NCBI RefSeq assembly: GCF_002869765.1
Contig: NZ_PNOR01000004.1
Location: 110,852 to 174,851 of the forward strand
Reading direction: 5' to 3'
Source of the DNA: Deinococcus planocerae
GTDB taxonomy: Bacteria > Deinococcota > Deinococci > Deinococcales > Deinococcaceae
Length of the DNA stretch: 64,000 nucleotides
Shown here: in pieces, positions 13,441 to 22,571 of the stretch
How positions within the stretch are numbered: the first letter of the stretch is position 1
Layout: each line of letters begins with the position of its first letter
The notes under the pieces: generated by a model
The model's input: the letters and a program-made list of their open reading frames with translations, nothing else
Told to the model about the DNA's origin: nothing
Database searches by the model: none
Position numbers and translations under genes: made by a program

Positions 13441-15968
13441 GCCGTCGCCCCCTGGGGTGCGGGCGGACGGACGAGGGCGCGCACGGCCTCCGCGTTGGGC
13501 TGTGTGAGCGCCTCGCGGGCGAGGGCCTGCAACTCGGCTTTGGTGCGCTGCCGCAGGGCCGCCTTCACGGTGGCGATCTGTGGGGTGCTGACGGAGAGTT
13601 CCTTCACGCCCAGGCCGGTCAGCATCAGCGCGCCCACCTCGTCGCCCGCCGCGCCGCCGCACACGCCCACCCACTTGCCGTGGCGGTCGGCGGCCTGGAC
13701 GGTCAGGGCGATGAGTTGCAGGACGGCGGGGTGCATCGCGTCCGTCTGCCGGGCGAGCTGGGGGTGCAGGCGGTCCATCGCCAGCGTGTACTGGGTGAGG
13801 TCGTTCGTGCCCACGCTGAAAAAATCCACCTCCTGCGCGAGCGCGTCGGCGATGAGAGCGGCGGAGGGCACCTCGATCATCACGCCGAGGGGCACGCGGG
13901 GGGCGCCCAGTTCCTCGCGCACCCCGTCGAAGATGGCGCGGGCGCGGCGGAAGTCCTCCAGGGTCGAGATCATCGGGAACATCAGGTGGACGCCCTGGTG
14001 GTCCTTCGCCACCCGCGCCACCGCCCGCAGTTGCGGCAGGAAGAGGTCGGGCCGCTCGAAGCACAGCCGGATGCCCCGGATGCCCAGGAAGGAGTTGTCC
14101 TCGTGCGCCAGCCCCAGGTACGGCACCTCCTTGTCCCCGCCGATGTCGAGCGTGCGGATGATCAGCGTGCGGTCCCCCAGCGCCTGCGCCATCGCCCGGT
14201 ACTCGCGCTCCTGCTCCTCCTCGGTGGGCGCCGAGTCGCGCTCCAGGAACAGGAACTCGGTGCGCATCAGGCCCACGCCCTCGGCCCCGGCGTCCAGGGC
14301 CGCGGCGGCGTCCGTCGCGCGGTTGATGTTCGCGGCGACCTCCACCCGCACCCCGTCGCGCGTGGCTCCGGGTTGGTGGCGGGCGGCGCGGGCGAGTTCG
14401 CGCTCGCGGGCCAGGACGCCCTGCCGTTCGCGCGCGGCTCCCACGTCGGCCTCCGAGGGGTTGAGGTACAGCCGCCCCGCCCCGCCGTCGAGGATCGCGG
14501 GCGTGCCGTCGGGCACCTCCAGCACCCCGTTCCCGGCGGCGACCACGGCGGGAAGGCCCAGCCCGCGCGCGATGATCGCCGTGTGGCTCGTCGGCCCGCC
14601 CTGCGCGGTCACGAAGCCGAGCAGGGTGTCCGGCCCCAGCCGCGCCGTGTCGCTGGGCGTGAGGTCGGGCGCGAGGAGGATCACCGGGCCGCTCGCCGCC
14701 ACGTCCGTCTCGCGCAGGCCCAGGAGGTGACGCAGCACCCGCCGCTGCACGTCGCTGAGGTCCACCGCGCGGGCGGCGAGGGTGGGGTCGTCGAGCCGCT
14801 GGAGCCCGGCGATCCGGTCGCTCGTCACCGCCTGGTACGCCCACGCGACCCCGTGCCCGTCGAGAATGCGCGATACGGTGTCTTGCACGACGCTCTCGTC
14901 CCCGAGGAGTTCCTGGTGCGCGCGGAAGATGGCGGCCTTATCCGCCCCGAAGCGGGCCCCCACGTCGGCGATCACGGTGTCGAGTTCCGCGCGGGCGGCG
15001 GCGAGGGCCCGGTCGAGGCGGTCCCCGTCCGCCACCGGGTCGCCGGGCTCGTCGCGCACGTCGAGGGGCCTCGGCGCGTGCTGCCGGGTCACCCCGACCA
15101 CCAGCCCGTCGGCGGCGGGCACACCTTCCACGGTCGCCCCGGCCCCCTGCGGGGCCCACTCGGGCTCGCGGCGGGCGGGGGCCGCGCTCGCGGGCGCGGC
15201 GCTCAGGTCATCTCCCAGCCCCGAGCGGATCGCGTCGGTGACGGCGTTCAACGTCTCCGGGCTGTCCGCGCTGACGGTCACGGCGGTGCCGCGCGTCAGG
15301 CCCAGGCTCAGCACCTCCATCAGGCGGGTCGCGTCGGCGCTCTCGCCCGAGTCCCGGCTCAGCCGCACCCGCCCGCCCCGCGAGCGCACGAGGTTGGCGA
15401 GCATGGTCGCGGGCCGGGCGTGCATCCCGAGGGGATTGGGCAGCGTGACCTGGGCGGAATAGGGGAGGTCGGAGGCGGCGGGTGCAGGCGCGGCGGTGAC
15501 CGTGACCGTCTGAGCCTGGGTCTGCACCGGCGTGGACCGCTCCCCGGTCAGCGCCTCCTGCACGTCGCCGGGGTCGGTGGTGGTGGAGAGCTTCTCGACC
15601 AGCGCATCGTCGGAAAGCACGCGGGTCAGGCGGCGCAGGATGCCCAGGTGCTCGTCGCTTGCGGCGGCGATGCCCACGACGAGGCGCACCGTCTCGCCGC
15701 CCACGCCCCACGGCACCCCGCCGGGGAGTTGCAGCACCGCGATCCCCGTCTTGCGGATCAGGTGCCGCGTCTCGGGCGTGCCGTGCGGGATGGCGATGCC
15801 GCTGCCCAGATAGGTGTTCGCCTGCCCCTCGCGGGCGCGCATCCCCTGCACGTACCCCGCGTCCACATTCCCCGCTGCCGTGAGCAGCGCGGCGACCTGC
15901 GCGATGGCGTCGTCCTTCGTACTCGCCCGCGCCCCCAGCCCGATGAGTTCCTGCGGAAGATCGATCAT
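13437..15968 (-). CDS. ptsP: PTS fusion protein: EIIA(Fru)-HPr-Enzyme I
   Basis: 843 aa carrying all soluble phosphorelay domains. EIIA about 1-145 with active His62 in AIPHGTPE; HPr about 168-255 with His183 in GMHARPA; Enzyme I about 278-843 with His462 in [13 protein letters not shown]. Linkers rich in Ala, Pro, Thr and Gln separate the domains. Together with FruA it makes a self-sufficient fructose PTS: phosphate passes from PEP through EI, HPr and EIIA to FruA. First gene of the operon, divergent from a DeoR-family regulator. No clear ribosome site is seen before the ATG at 15968. Confidence 0.95.
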   Translation of the reverse strand: MIDLPQELIGLGARASTKDDAIAQVAALLTAAGNVDAGYVQGMRAREGQANTYLGSGIAIPHGTPETRHLIRKTGIAVLQLPGGVPWGVGGETVRLVVGIAAASDEHLGILRRLTRVLSDDALVEKLSTTTDPGDVQEALTGERSTPVQTQAQTVTVTAAPAPAASDLPYSAQVTLPNPLGMHARPATMLANLVRSRGGRVRLSRDSGESADATRLMEVLSLGLTRGTAVTVSADSPETLNAVTDAIRSGLGDDLSAAPASAAPARREPEWAPQGAGATVEGVPAADGLVVGVTRQHAPRPLDVRDEPGDPVADGDRLDRALAAARAELDTVIADVGARFGADKAAIFRAHQELLGDESVVQDTVSRILDGHGVAWAYQAVTSDRIAGLQRLDDPTLAARAVDLSDVQRRVLRHLLGLRETDVAASGPVILLAPDLTPSDTARLGPDTLLGFVTAQGGPTSHTAIIARGLGLPAVVAAGNGVLEVPDGTPAILDGGAGRLYLNPSEADVGAARERQGVLARERELARAARHQPGATRDGVRVEVAANINRATDAAAALDAGAEGVGLMRTEFLFLERDSAPTEEEQEREYRAMAQALGDRTLIIRTLDIGGDKEVPYLGLAHEDNSFLGIRGIRLCFERPDLFLPQLRAVARVAKDHQGVHLMFPMISTLEDFRRARAIFDGVREELGAPRVPLGVMIEVPSAALIADALAQEVDFFSVGTNDLTQYTLAMDRLHPQLARQTDAMHPAVLQLIALTVQAADRHGKWVGVCGGAAGDEVGALMLTGLGVKELSVSTPQIATVKAALRQRTKAELQALAREALTQPNAEAVRALVRPPAPQGATA

Positions 15969-16041
15969 CGTCTCGTGCCCCCCCGTCCGGGCCCTGCCGC
16001 CCGAGCCTCATGCTGCCCACTTTTGAGAAATCATGACGAAT

Positions 16042-16056
16042 TCTGATCGATTCAGA
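16042..16056. promoter_or_regulatory. Candidate operator upstream of the fru operon
   Basis: TCTGA-TCGAT-TCAGA, a short inverted repeat 74 bp upstream of the ptsP start and within the 278-bp divergent region. A CATGAT hexamer on the minus strand just after it could serve as the operon's -10. The link to the neighbouring regulator is inferred. Confidence 0.4.
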
Positions 16057-16197
16057 TCGTACTTGATCCGGGGGCCGCCGACAAGGGCCCGGTCCGGCTG
16101 TTCCGGCACCCCACTGTACGCCCCTCTTTCCGCAGTGCCGGGAGCCGGGACGGTGATTTCATGGAGTCTTTCTTAAGCCAACTCTGCGGGTCTGGAC

Positions 16198-16227
16198 TTG
16201 AGCGGGGCTGAGCATTTCTGAGCACTT
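16198..16227 (+). promoter_or_regulatory. Three phased 10-bp direct repeats before the DeoR-type gene
   Basis: TTGAGCG, CTGAGCA and CTGAGCA begin at 16198, 16208 and 16218: three copies of (C/T)TGAGC(A/G) in exact 10-bp phase, about one helical turn. They end 19 bp before the regulator's start and just before its -10-like TACCAT. Phased direct repeats are plausible operator half-sites for DeoR-type proteins, suggesting autoregulation and control of the fru operon. Confidence 0.55.
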
Positions 16228-16246
16228 TGGGGTACCATCCGGGCAG

Positions 16247-17023
16247 ATGACGGCTCCCCTGGCGGAGGAACGCCTGACGCGGATTCTCGACCTGCTCGCC
16301 CGGCAGGGCACGGCCCGCACGACCACGATCACCGAGCACTTGGGGGTGAGCGGGGCGACGGCGCGGCGCGACCTCGACGTGCTCGCCTCGCGGGGGCTCG
16401 TCCGCAAGGTGCACGGCGGGGCGGCGCTCGTCCACCAGGACCAGGGGTACCGCGACCGCCAGAGCCTGGAGCGCGGCGGCAAAACCCGGCTCGCGCAGGC
16501 CGCCGTCTCGCGGCTGCGGCCCGGGCAGACCGTGTACCTCGACGCGGGGACGACCGCCCGGCACGTCGCCCAGGCCCTGCGCGCCGTGCCCCACCTCACC
16601 CGCACCCTGCGCGTGGTGACACATGGGATCGACGTGGCGTACGAACTCAACGGCGAGTGCTCGCTGTACGTGGTGGGGGGCGAGGTGTACGGCTCGACCT
16701 TCAGCGTTACCGGCCCCGACGCCCTCGCCACCGTGAGCCGCTATGCCTACGACGTGTTTCTGGTGGGTTGCACGAGCATCGACCCGGAACGCGGCCTCAC
16801 GAACAGCAATCTGGTGGAGGCCCAGCAGAAGACGGCGATCATGCGCCGCGCCCGCGAGAGCGTCTTGATCGCCGACCACAGCAAGTGGAACCAGGCAGGC
16901 TTCGCCACCTTCGCCCCCCTCGGCGACGTGCGGGCGTGGGTCACCGACCACGCCCCGCCGGAAGCGCGGGGGGTCTTCGGAGCAGCGGGCGTGGAGGTCG
17001 TCGAGGCGGACGGGAGGGACTGA
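16247..17023 (+). CDS. DeoR-family sugar-responsive transcription regulator
   Basis: 258 aa. N-terminal winged helix-turn-helix (about 6-60, with [20 protein letters not shown]), then a sugar-phosphate-binding DeoRC domain (about 75-235) with [15 protein letters not shown] and the later [11 protein letters not shown]. Its position, divergent from a complete fructose PTS operon, makes it the likely FruR-type repressor responding to fructose-1-phosphate; that is inferred from context. The ATG at 16247 follows TACCAT by eight bases. Confidence 0.88.
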   Translation: MTAPLAEERLTRILDLLARQGTARTTTITEHLGVSGATARRDLDVLASRGLVRKVHGGAALVHQDQGYRDRQSLERGGKTRLAQAAVSRLRPGQTVYLDAGTTARHVAQALRAVPHLTRTLRVVTHGIDVAYELNGECSLYVVGGEVYGSTFSVTGPDALATVSRYAYDVFLVGCTSIDPERGLTNSNLVEAQQKTAIMRRARESVLIADHSKWNQAGFATFAPLGDVRAWVTDHAPPEARGVFGAAGVEVVEADGRD

Positions 17024-17107
17024 TCGCGGTATTCCGTTCCGTTGAGCGAGGAAAGCGCCCCTCAACTCCACTCCGACCGCTCTCATGACGGTTTCTCGCT
17101 TTGTTCG

Positions 17108-17148
17108 GACCGGATCGGTTGCCGGTTACACCCGCAACTGATCCGGTC
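17108..17148. repeat. 15-bp inverted repeat before the thioesterase gene
   Basis: Arms GACCGGATCGGTTGC and GCAACTGATCCGGTC (one mismatch), spaced by 11 bases, between the DeoR-type gene and the thioesterase. No T run follows, so it may be an operator or a weak terminator. It ends 25 bp before the TACACT that precedes the next gene. Confidence 0.6.
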
Positions 17149-17186
17149 ACCGCTGGAAGGAGCGCCTCCCGCTACACTCGGGCGCG

Positions 17187-17659
<473 letters not shown>

Positions 17660-17663
<4 letters not shown>

Positions 17664-18286
17664 CGGCGCGGGGGGCGCTGCACCTCACCCTCGTCCGCCA
17701 CGGGGCGACCGACTGGAACGGCGAGGGCCGCTGGCAGGGCTGGACCGACACGCCGCTGGGAGAGACGGGCCGTGCCCAGGCCGGTCTCCTCGCCCGTCGG
17801 CTGGCGGGCAAGACCTGGGACGCCGCGTACGCCAGCGACCTGCGCCGGGCCCTGGACACCGCCGCCCTCGCCCTCCCCGGCCACCCGGTCACCCCCGACG
17901 CCCGGTTGCGCGAACTGCACTTCGGGCGTTACGAGGGCGCGACCACCGAAGACGTGCTCCATGACCCCGAGTATGCTGGGTGGCAGCGTGACCCCTGGAC
18001 CCGGCCCGCCCCGGGCGGCGAGAGCCTGCGGGGGGTGGCCGAAAGGATGCGCGCCTGGGCCGAGGACCTTCCCGCCGGGGACGTCATCGCCTTCACCCAC
18101 GGGGCGGCCCTGCGTGCCCTCTTGTGCGACCTCTTCGGCTGGCCCGCCACGCCGCAGCCGGGGTACGTCCTGCCCTTTCCCTACCGGCACGCCCACACCG
18201 GGTTGACCCGCCTGACCCGGACGGCGGGCCGCTGGACGCTGCTGACGTACAACGACCACGCGCACCTGGAGGCGGGGGCGGACTAG
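17660..18286 (+). CDS. Histidine phosphatase family protein
   Basis: 208 aa, phosphoglycerate-mutase-like fold. The phospho-accepting His14 lies in [10 protein letters not shown], a second arginine region follows ([11 protein letters not shown]), and the second catalytic His is in [11 protein letters not shown] near residue 153. Could be a phosphatase such as alpha-ribazole-5'-phosphate phosphatase (CobC) or a general sugar phosphatase; no cobalamin gene is nearby. TTG start at 17660 overlaps the thioesterase TGA, so it is translated by coupling. Confidence 0.85.
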
Positions 18287-18999
18287 CGGGCGAGCGACAG
18301 GGCGAGCAGCCCCCACGCGACGACGTTCACGGTGACGTGCGCGATCACGCCCGGCAGCAGCCTCCCGGTACGAAGGCGGGCGACGGCGAGTGGCAGGGCC
18401 GTCAGGGCCACCCGCAGGACGTGCTGCGGCTGCCACAGGTGGTACAGGGCGAACAGCAGGGCGTTCACGGGGGCGGCGGCCCGGCCCAGCGGCGAGAGGC
18501 GCCCGAGCAGCCAGCCCCGGAAATATGCCTCCTCGACCGTCGGCCCGGCGAACCCGAACACGACGAGCCACGCGGCGAGCGTCAGGGCCCGCAGGCTCTC
18601 CGGGAGCGCGGCGAGGCCCTGCGCCGGGTCGAGCACCCAGCCGGGCAGGAGGGGGAGCAGGGGCCGCGTGACTCCTTCCAGGGGGACGGCGAGGCCCGGC
18701 AGCACCGCGCTGGCGAGCAGCGTCAGCCCCGCCGCGCCGAGCAACCGGGCGTCCGCGCGGGGGCGCCGGAGGGAGGGAAGCGCCCCCGCCCGCCAGAGCA
18801 GGGCGAGTTCCAGCGGGAGCAGCACCGCCACCGTGACGAGGAGCAGGCCCCAGACCGGCGGCAGGCCCGCGCGGTGCAGCGCCGCCCCCAGCGGGAGATA
18901 GATCGCCCCCGCCACCCAGCCCGGCAGCAGGTGGAGCAAGACGGTGGTGGAGAGGCGCGTGCGTGCTGGTCGGTCGGTCGGGGCGGGGTGGGCGCTCAT
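18283..18999 (-). CDS. CPBP family intramembrane metalloprotease
   Basis: 238 aa, about seven hydrophobic helices. CPBP/Abi signature motifs: TVEEAYFRGWLLG (EExxxR) near residue 152 and the later NALLFALYHLW (FxxxH) near 178; both metal or catalytic positions are intact. Members process membrane proteins or act in bacteriocin self-immunity; the substrate is unknown. The ATG at 18997-18999 has a GGAGGT-type site upstream. Stop overlaps the end of the convergent phosphatase gene by four bases. Confidence 0.85.
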   Translation of the reverse strand: MSAHPAPTDRPARTRLSTTVLLHLLPGWVAGAIYLPLGAALHRAGLPPVWGLLLVTVAVLLPLELALLWRAGALPSLRRPRADARLLGAAGLTLLASAVLPGLAVPLEGVTRPLLPLLPGWVLDPAQGLAALPESLRALTLAAWLVVFGFAGPTVEEAYFRGWLLGRLSPLGRAAAPVNALLFALYHLWQPQHVLRVALTALPLAVARLRTGRLLPGVIAHVTVNVVAWGLLALSLAR

Positions 19000-19041
19000 G
19001 GCTGGACCTCCGCCCCCAGGGTCGGCGAAGATCAACCCGAG

Positions 19042-19749
19042 ATGACAGGCCCCCTTTCCAGTAGCCCTTCCGGTAGCTCCCCCGGCGTGCGGCAGATGGA
19101 GGCCCGCGTGGTCCTCGACCCCCGCGCCGCCCGCACGCTGCTCGACCCGCAGGCGCGGCGCTGTCTGGAGCCGTTCCTGGGCCGGACCCTGGGGGTCGCC
19201 GAGGCGGCGCGGCAATCGGGCGTGCCCGCGGACGCGCTGGCCTACCGGGTGCGCGTCCTGGTGGGCCTGGGCCTGCTCGGCGAGGTGGGCTCCAGAGCCC
19301 GCGCGGGCCGCCCGGTGCGGCTGTACGCGGCGCCCGCCCGGCTCTCGGCCCCCTTCGCGGCGCTGCCCGCCGAGGACCTGGAAGCCTTTTTCACCGCGCT
19401 CGACGCTGCCCCGCGCGCGCTGGCCCTGCGGGGGCTCGCCGGGGCGGCGTCCCGGGGTCCGGTCACCGGGTGGCACCTGCACCTCTACCGGGACGGTCAG
19501 GGCACGGCCCGCCTGGACTTCGCGCCGCCGTCCTCCGGGGACGCCGAGGGCGTGCTGCTCGGCCCCGAGGCCCCCGCCGTCGCCCTGAACTGGCTGCCGC
19601 TGGCCCTCACCCCGGACGAGGCCAAGGCCCTCCAGGCGGAACTGCACGCCCTGCTCGGTCGTTACGCGGGCCGGGTCGGCGCGGCCCCCACCCACCTCCT
19701 CGGCCTGCTCTGCGCGCCCGTGCCGGAGGGCGGGAAGGGGCCGGGGTGA
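19042..19749 (+). CDS. Winged-helix regulator-like protein
   Basis: 235 aa. About residues 25-90 read as a winged helix-turn-helix (LGVAEAARQSGVPADALAYR followed by a basic wing, GSRARAGRPVRLYAAP), similar to ArsR- or Rrf2-like domains. The remaining 140 residues are not recognised; they may be an effector or dimer domain. Divergent from the CPBP protease gene, which it may control. A second possible start is ATG 19096 (residue 19), since the first 18 residues are Ser/Pro/Gly-rich. No ribosome site is obvious for either. Confidence 0.6.
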   Translation: MTGPLSSSPSGSSPGVRQMEARVVLDPRAARTLLDPQARRCLEPFLGRTLGVAEAARQSGVPADALAYRVRVLVGLGLLGEVGSRARAGRPVRLYAAPARLSAPFAALPAEDLEAFFTALDAAPRALALRGLAGAASRGPVTGWHLHLYRDGQGTARLDFAPPSSGDAEGVLLGPEAPAVALNWLPLALTPDEAKALQAELHALLGRYAGRVGAAPTHLLGLLCAPVPEGGKGPG

Positions 19750-19764
19750 CGGGGGTCACCGGGT

Positions 19765-20304
19765 TCAGGCCACGCCCGTCTCCCCCAGCGCCAGCCGTGC
19801 GTGCCCGAGGTGGTGGCGCAGGTGCCAGCCGTGCTTGGCGACGAGCCGCCACAGCTCCTGCCGCCCCTCGTGCGGGTGGGTGACGTGCCGCGAGAACCGG
19901 GCCGGGTCCACCCCGCGCAGCAGGGCCGCCCAGCGCAGGTTCGCCGCGTCCATGAGCGCCAGCGCCGCCTCCACAGGCAACTCCGCGTCGGGGAGGGCCA
20001 GCCACGCCTCCTGGTCGAAGGGCTGGATCACGAACTCCTCGGTCGTCAGGCCGGAGCGCAGGCGGTTGAGGCCGTGCACATGCGCGTCCGCCGTGTGGTG
20101 GGCCAGTTGCCGCACCGTCCACCCACCGGGCCGGTACGTGCGCGACAGGGCGGCGGCGCCGAGCCTCGACAGCAGCTCACGCCACCCGCGCGCGGCCTCC
20201 TCCATTCGCGCCGCCGTGTCCTCCAGCGCCGCCCGGTCCCGCCCGGGAAGGTCCTGAATCGGGCCGATGGGAAAGCGCCGGGCATCCTGGGCAGAGGAGG
20301 TCAT
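19765..20304 (-). CDS. YfiT/BstA-like DinB-family protein (copy 3)
   Basis: 179 aa. DinB four-helix fold of the YfiT type: WTVRQLAHHTADAHVHG (about residues 63-79) and KHGWHLRHHLGHARL near the end provide three or more metal-binding His residues. The conserved FDQEAW and the N-terminal RFPIGPIQ match YfiT-type metal-dependent hydrolases or bacillithiol transferases. Divergent from the padR operon, with 67 bp between starts. Thiol cofactor use is plausible because Deinococcus makes bacillithiol; not shown here. Confidence 0.85.
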   Translation of the reverse strand: MTSSAQDARRFPIGPIQDLPGRDRAALEDTAARMEEAARGWRELLSRLGAAALSRTYRPGGWTVRQLAHHTADAHVHGLNRLRSGLTTEEFVIQPFDQEAWLALPDAELPVEAALALMDAANLRWAALLRGVDPARFSRHVTHPHEGRQELWRLVAKHGWHLRHHLGHARLALGETGVA

Positions 20305-20342
20305 GGGGGCAGTATCCCCCCTCCCGATACCCTAAACCTGGA

Positions 20343-20365
20343 TGTATCGAGTTTCGAGGTATGAT
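20343..20365 (+). promoter_or_regulatory. padR promoter and candidate PadR operator
   Basis: TATCGAGTTTCGAGGTA contains the half-sites TATCGA and TCGAggTA around a 3-bp centre. The -10 element TATGAT (20360-20365) overlaps its right edge, six bases before the padR ATG at 20372. PadR proteins commonly bind palindromes over their own promoter. Confidence 0.5.
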
Positions 20366-20371
20366 CCTTTC

Positions 20372-20686
20372 ATGAATCCGCGAGAGCAACTCCGGCTGCT
20401 GATCCTCGCCGTGCTGGAACGGCAGCCCGAACACGGGTACGCCATCGCGCAGGCGATCAAGGCGCGGTCGGAGGGGTTGCTGCACGCGAAGGAGGGCACC
20501 CTCTATCCGGCCCTGCACGCGCTGGAGGCCGAGGGCCTGGTCCAGAGCCACGAAACCGAGGTCGCCGGGCGGGTGCGCCGCGAGTACCGCCTGACCGAGA
20601 AGGGGAAAAAGGCGCTGGAGGGGGCGCGCGGCGAGTGGGAGCGGCAGGTGCGGGCGGTCGGGGCCGTGATCGGGGGCCGGGCGTGA
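20372..20686 (+). CDS. PadR-family transcription regulator
   Basis: 104 aa. Classic short PadR: LLILAVLERQPEHGYAIAQAI, then EGTLYPALHALEAEGLV and RREYRLTEKGKKAL, i.e. winged helix plus dimer helix. The start at 20372 is preferred over ATG 20342 because TATGAT lies six bases before it (leaderless) and MNPREQLRL matches family N termini. Its stop overlaps the next gene's GTG (GTGA). It heads a three-gene operon with two duplicated membrane proteins, a frequent arrangement for PadR. Confidence 0.9.
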   Translation: MNPREQLRLLILAVLERQPEHGYAIAQAIKARSEGLLHAKEGTLYPALHALEAEGLVQSHETEVAGRVRREYRLTEKGKKALEGARGEWERQVRAVGAVIGGRA

Positions 20687-21324
20687 ACGCGCGGGAGTGG
20701 TTGGAGCAGGCCACGATGGGGATGCCCGAAGCGGTGCGGGACCGGGTAAGGGCGGAGACCCTGGCACACCTGGAGGACGCCGGGGTGGGGGAGGGTGAGG
20801 ACGTGCGGGACGTGCTGGGCAGTCCCGAGAGGATGGAGCGGGAGCTAGGGCGGCTGTACCTCCCTCCCCGGGAAATCGGTGTCCTACGGCGTGACCCCTC
20901 CTACCTTTCTGCCGCCGGGTATGGCCTGCTCGTCTTGTTGACGTATGTCGCTCCGTTCTTCCTTCTCTTCTCCACTTTCCACTCGCTGCGCTTCGATCTG
21001 GAGTTGCCGCAGGCCAGGCTTCTCAGTCAGGTCGCCCTCTCCCTGCTCTGGTCCTGGCTGATCGCCCTACTCCTGACCAGAGGTCTTGGCTCCGAGCGGC
21101 GCCGACTGTGGCACGGGGCGCTGGGCTTCGCCACCTGGCTCGGGTGGTATGGGCTGGATTCTCTTGTCGGCTCCCTGGGGGAAGGCCCGCTCGACCGCTG
21201 GTCCGTCGTCGGGCTTGCCTTGCCGCTCTGCGGGGCCTGTTTCTTCCTGTGGAAAGCCTGGCGCGACGATGGACGACTGCGCCGCACCCTGGCCCTGCTC
21301 GACCTGTCTGAGGACCGTGCATGA
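20683..21324 (+). CDS. PadR-associated membrane protein (copy A)
   Basis: 213 aa. An N-terminal helical domain (about 1-65, NAREWLEQATMGMPEAVRDR then HLEDAGVGEGEDV and a GSPERMERELGRLY end) resembles the soluble HAAS/DUF1700-type domain found beside PadR regulators. Four hydrophobic segments follow (about 80-105, 110-132, 140-160, 170-190). GTG start overlaps the padR stop; ATGA overlap with copy B. Function unknown; possibly a membrane stress sensor. Confidence 0.75.
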   Translation: MNAREWLEQATMGMPEAVRDRVRAETLAHLEDAGVGEGEDVRDVLGSPERMERELGRLYLPPREIGVLRRDPSYLSAAGYGLLVLLTYVAPFFLLFSTFHSLRFDLELPQARLLSQVALSLLWSWLIALLLTRGLGSERRRLWHGALGFATWLGWYGLDSLVGSLGEGPLDRWSVVGLALPLCGACFFLWKAWRDDGRLRRTLALLDLSEDRA

Positions 21325-21926
21325 ACGCGCGGGAGTGGCTGGAGCAGGCGACGAAGGAGATGCCCGAAGCCGTGCGGCAGCGGGTCCAGGCTGAGACGTT
21401 CGCTCACCTGGAGGACGCCGGGGTGGGAGAGGGTGAGGACGTGCGGGCCGTGTTGGGTGAGCCAAAGGTGATGCGGCGGGAGTTAGGGCGGCTGTATGTG
21501 CCGGAGGATCACCTGCGCGCCCTGGTCGAACATAATTCGACAGATCTCTACTACATCGTTACAGGCTGTGTTGGCTCCTTTATGTTTTTTGGCTTCTCTT
21601 CGGAACCCAGTCCAGCGTACGATGGGCTTCTCCGGCAGGGAATCCTGATCGTGTCGAGTCTTTGGCTCCTCGCGCTGTTTCTGACTCACACCTGGCCCCC
21701 TGTGCGCCTTCGCGTCTTTCACAAAGAGTTGTCTGTGGTCGCTCTCCAGGCCTACTTGTGGCTCTCGTTCGTATCGTCCTTTCTGAGCGGTGACTTTTCT
21801 CCCCTCTGGTGGGCCGCCTTCCTCATCTGGTGGCCCTTAGCGCTGTGCCGCCAGCTCTGGAAAGGCTGGCATCAGGACCAACGCCTGCGCCGCACCCTCG
21901 CCCTCGTCGGTGGAGCCCAGCTTTAA
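21321..21926 (+). CDS. PadR-associated membrane protein (copy B)
   Basis: 201 aa, tandem paralogue of the preceding gene. The soluble N-terminal 60 residues are nearly identical (NAREWLEQAT, MPEAVR, HLEDAGVGEGEDVR), while the membrane half has diverged strongly; only the last 20 residues (LRRTLAL) realign. Four hydrophobic segments. The membrane half is visibly less GC-rich than its surroundings. The pattern suggests duplication with exchange of the sensing part. Confidence 0.75.
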   Translation: MNAREWLEQATKEMPEAVRQRVQAETFAHLEDAGVGEGEDVRAVLGEPKVMRRELGRLYVPEDHLRALVEHNSTDLYYIVTGCVGSFMFFGFSSEPSPAYDGLLRQGILIVSSLWLLALFLTHTWPPVRLRVFHKELSVVALQAYLWLSFVSSFLSGDFSPLWWAAFLIWWPLALCRQLWKGWHQDQRLRRTLALVGGAQL

Positions 21927-21974
21927 CGCCGCTCCCAAGGCGGCCAGCCTCCCCACCGCGCTAAGCTCTCCCCC

Positions 21975-22571
21975 ATGCTGACCTTCGCGGAGGCCGCGCG
22001 CTTCCCCGACACGCTGGTGGGCGCGGAGACCCGCCGCCTCGCCTTACATACCGCCCGTCTGCCCGCCGGGATGGTGGTGCCGCCCGCCTTCGAGGAGGGC
22101 TTCTACCGCGCCTCCAACCTGCCCGAGCAACTGCGCAACCTCCTCGCGCCCGTCCAGCCGAGCCGCATCGACGAGGACCTCCTCGAAGCCCTCGCCGAAC
22201 GCGCCGGGGCCCTCGTCCGCACGAGCTACCTCTCGGATGACGCGGTGCAGCTCTTCTACCGGGCGCTGGGCAACGCGGGGCTGAGGAGCGGCGAGTTGCA
22301 CGCCCGGCGACCGGGGGAGCGGGAGGTGGAGACCGCACGCGTGACGCCCCCCGGCACCGCCGCCCTGCACGCCCTCAAGCGGCTGTGGGCGCAGGACTGG
22401 ACCTTCGACGCGCTCCTCACCCGGCTCGACGACACGGGCAGCGTGGGGCTGGAGGCGCGGGCGACCCTCCTCTTCGCCGGTCCGCCGGGCGTGCCGGACC
22501 CGGGGCAGGCGGTGGAGCTGGGCGTGCCGCTCGCCCTGGTCAACCCCCTCGGGCTGGTCGGGCTGCCTTGA
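21975..22571 (+). CDS. Hypothetical protein
   Basis: 198 aa, soluble, no family recognised. It is acidic and Leu/Ala-rich with high-GC codon use like its neighbours. Leaderless-style start: TAAGCT at 21962-21967, seven bases, ATG. Its TGA overlaps the TTG start of the MFS transporter (TTGA), so the two are translationally coupled and may share a task. It is a real gene by codon use and coupling, not by homology. Confidence 0.6.
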   Translation: MLTFAEAARFPDTLVGAETRRLALHTARLPAGMVVPPAFEEGFYRASNLPEQLRNLLAPVQPSRIDEDLLEALAERAGALVRTSYLSDDAVQLFYRALGNAGLRSGELHARRPGEREVETARVTPPGTAALHALKRLWAQDWTFDALLTRLDDTGSVGLEARATLLFAGPPGVPDPGQAVELGVPLALVNPLGLVGLP

